A stretch of 64,000 nt of DNA from positions 1 through 64,000 of the forward strand of contig NW_024468287.1 in the NCBI RefSeq assembly GCF_002104995.1, read 5' to 3'. This stretch comes from Linderina pennispora (Eukaryota; Kickxellomycota; Kickxellomycetes; Kickxellales; Kickxellaceae). The translations under genes and the position numbers were made by a program. This document shows, one piece after another, positions 62,387 to 64,000 of this stretch. Each line of letters begins with the position of its first letter. The stretch's first letter is position 1. Under the pieces are notes generated by a model. It was not told the origin of the DNA and searched no databases. It worked only from the letters and a program-made list of their open reading frames with translations.

Positions 62387-64000
62387 CTGTCTTTTGCTTC
62401 TGCGGGGCTTCTCTTTTTGGATATACAGGCGCTTTTTTGCACGCTGGGCGAGACAATGTCAGTCGAATCAGGTGGTGGCAAGCCGGGCGCCAGCAAGAGC
62501 CCCGCTACAGCCTACATTATGGAGGTAACGTCTAGCCCTTGATGGGCTGCACAAATGGCCGCATTGAAAATACCTCCGTGCAACTTGTCTATTTTCTTAT
62601 CACTCTTTTCTTCAGTATTAAATATCACCTTTAAAACCTCCCACATATCTAACACAACACCATTAATATTCATGTAGAGGTGAATCAGCCATACCTATAT
62701 GGTGTATGAAGCATACTTTTCAGATCCTTTGGAATGAGCGTTGTAGAGAACGTTGCATTCATATATTGGTGCAAGACAGAATACCTGATTGGAACATACT
62801 TCACCTTTGGTTGTGACTGGTAACCGTTACAGATTGGCCAAGTAATAGCTCATGTTGTTTACAGCATCTTTTTGACTTTTTTTAGTATATTCAATGGTTG
62901 GCTTTTGGCTTATCCACGTCCTCTTGCAGTCTACGTGTCACAGATGCCATACCAGCTTCACTGTCGGCTGCTACAACTGCAGGTCAAAAACGCTAAATTC
63001 TGCCTTTTCCAGTTGCTCCAGTTAATCCTTAACAGGAACTGCTGTCAGTAGCGCCGGGACCCTTTCCTTTGGATTATTCGGCGTATTCAGCTCAGTCACA
63101 CCACACAGTCTCGTATACCCTCTGGTAGCCAACTCAAAAACACCCATCAACCGATCTACAAATATCGATCGGTAAGCAGATAGCGGCCATCAATCGCTCA
63201 GCGATCTCGGCCCCTTACCCTCAGTAGGAGAGCGACTGATGCCTTCCAGGTGCGGCGTGTTTCCAGGCTGATCCTTCCTATCAGTATCATCATCGGCAAT
63301 GCGCATCAAAATACCAAGCCCAAGTAATTCATGCCTTTGCCGCTGGCCATCTGGCTCACTGCTATGCTGCTGACGCCCATGGGGTCGTACCCGCCGTTCT
63401 ATACCTACCTACCAGCAATTGCTGTCTGAAAAAGATGAGCGAATGGGGACGGGGGAAGCAGGTGGTATTGAGGTGTGACCAAGTCAGCTTGATAATAAGA
63501 CGCGTGCAGCACAGGTGACAGGCCAAATTATTTCTATTTCTGAAGGGGGCAAGAGGGGTGTGGATTTGCAACAGAAGCACAGCGACTGAATATGCAGCAT
63601 AGCGGATGACGTGTAGGTTCTCGTCACAATATAGAAATTGGCTGGTTTGATATCATGGAGCTTTTTATAGCCAAATGTAAGAGACGAGATAAAGGTGTGC
63701 TATTGTGTGTTTTGGCGGTACGCAAGGCTACATGTCCAATCTAACTAAGCCTAAGGTTATCGTTCACAACGAGAAGAGAAACTGGGTGCTAACCAATCAC
63801 GATATGTGGTGTATCAGAGCCCAGTCGTAATGGCCGTAGGTGTCCTGGTGGCTGTCCTTTTCACTTGCGCTCTCCGACGACCAGTTGCAGTCGTTGCAGC
63901 GCCACACAGAGCGCACATACAGGCGGAGTTTCGTCTTGAGGATTGCCATATCACGAATATTCCTTGCAAATGCCTGTATAGAACAGAAAACCCAGTATAG
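62387..64000. other. Unannotated 3' end of the window
   Basis: About 1.6 kb without a supported gene. Only short frames exist on both strands, including one open to the window edge (63806-64000, 64 codons with a hydrophobic start, MVYQSPVVMAVGVLVAVLF), which could be an exon but has no recognisable feature. No tRNA, LTR end or repeat copy was identified. Confidence 0.4.

Noticed and set aside
63806-64000. ORF open to the right window edge
   Set aside because: Only 64 codons are visible, with a hydrophobic start but no motif; it is not enough to call a gene.

Overview
The window looks like nuclear DNA of an early-diverging filamentous fungus. The evidence is a fused PurK-PurE ADE2, a Dbf2/Sid2 kinase, TEL1, an SRE-type iron-responsive GATA factor, two alternative NADH dehydrogenases, a 7TM-RGS receptor, an 80-nt GT-AG intron and TATA boxes 75-130 bp upstream of start codons. 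A Kickxellomycotina (Coemansia/Linderina-like) source is my best guess from the style of the proteins. It is inference and cannot be proven from the sequence alone.

Layout. 0-8.4 kb is repeat-rich and decayed: the 3' half of a Ty3/Gypsy-like element with many C-to-T type stop codons, a 200-bp MITE-like insertion, a broken ABCC-type ABC transporter, a retroelement Gag ORF running into a solo LTR, and a second gag relic. 8.6-21.3 kb holds three recognisable conserved genes whose frames are interrupted by single-base indels: an XMAP215/Stu2 microtubule polymerase with about five TOG units, the Dbf2/Sid2 kinase and an Avt3-like vacuolar amino-acid transporter. 22-30 kb holds a small acidic protein, a one-finger GATA factor, and an SRE-type two-finger GATA repressor present twice as a 1.85-kb inverted repeat around a 2.7-kb spacer. 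30-53 kb holds two alternative NADH dehydrogenases in opposite orientation, a small I78-like secreted protein, and a 2.84-kb inverted repeat whose arms are 13.6 kb apart. Each arm carries two tandem secreted proteins with dibasic-flanked repeats that look like Kex2-processed peptide precursors. Between the arms lie a possible Fanzor/TnpB relic, the second NADH dehydrogenase, an intact 2865-codon TEL1 and another small secreted protein. 53-64 kb holds a mitochondrial type III CoA-transferase, a Pro-rich secreted repeat protein, a Cys-rich membrane protein, ADE2, the 7TM-RGS receptor and an elongator tRNA-Met(CAT). The last 1.6 kb has no gene I can support.

The strongest leads are: the precursor-like family of secreted repeat proteins, amplified by tandem and then inverted duplication; the inverted duplication of an iron-regulator homologue in which one copy has lost its C-terminal coil; the nested palindromic layout of 23.7-52.5 kb; and the stop-codon spectrum of the retroelement, which points to directed C-to-T mutation. 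Single-base insertions recur in 3.6-20 kb while TEL1 is intact over 8.6 kb. Whether they are real pseudogenisation or assembly error is the main caveat.
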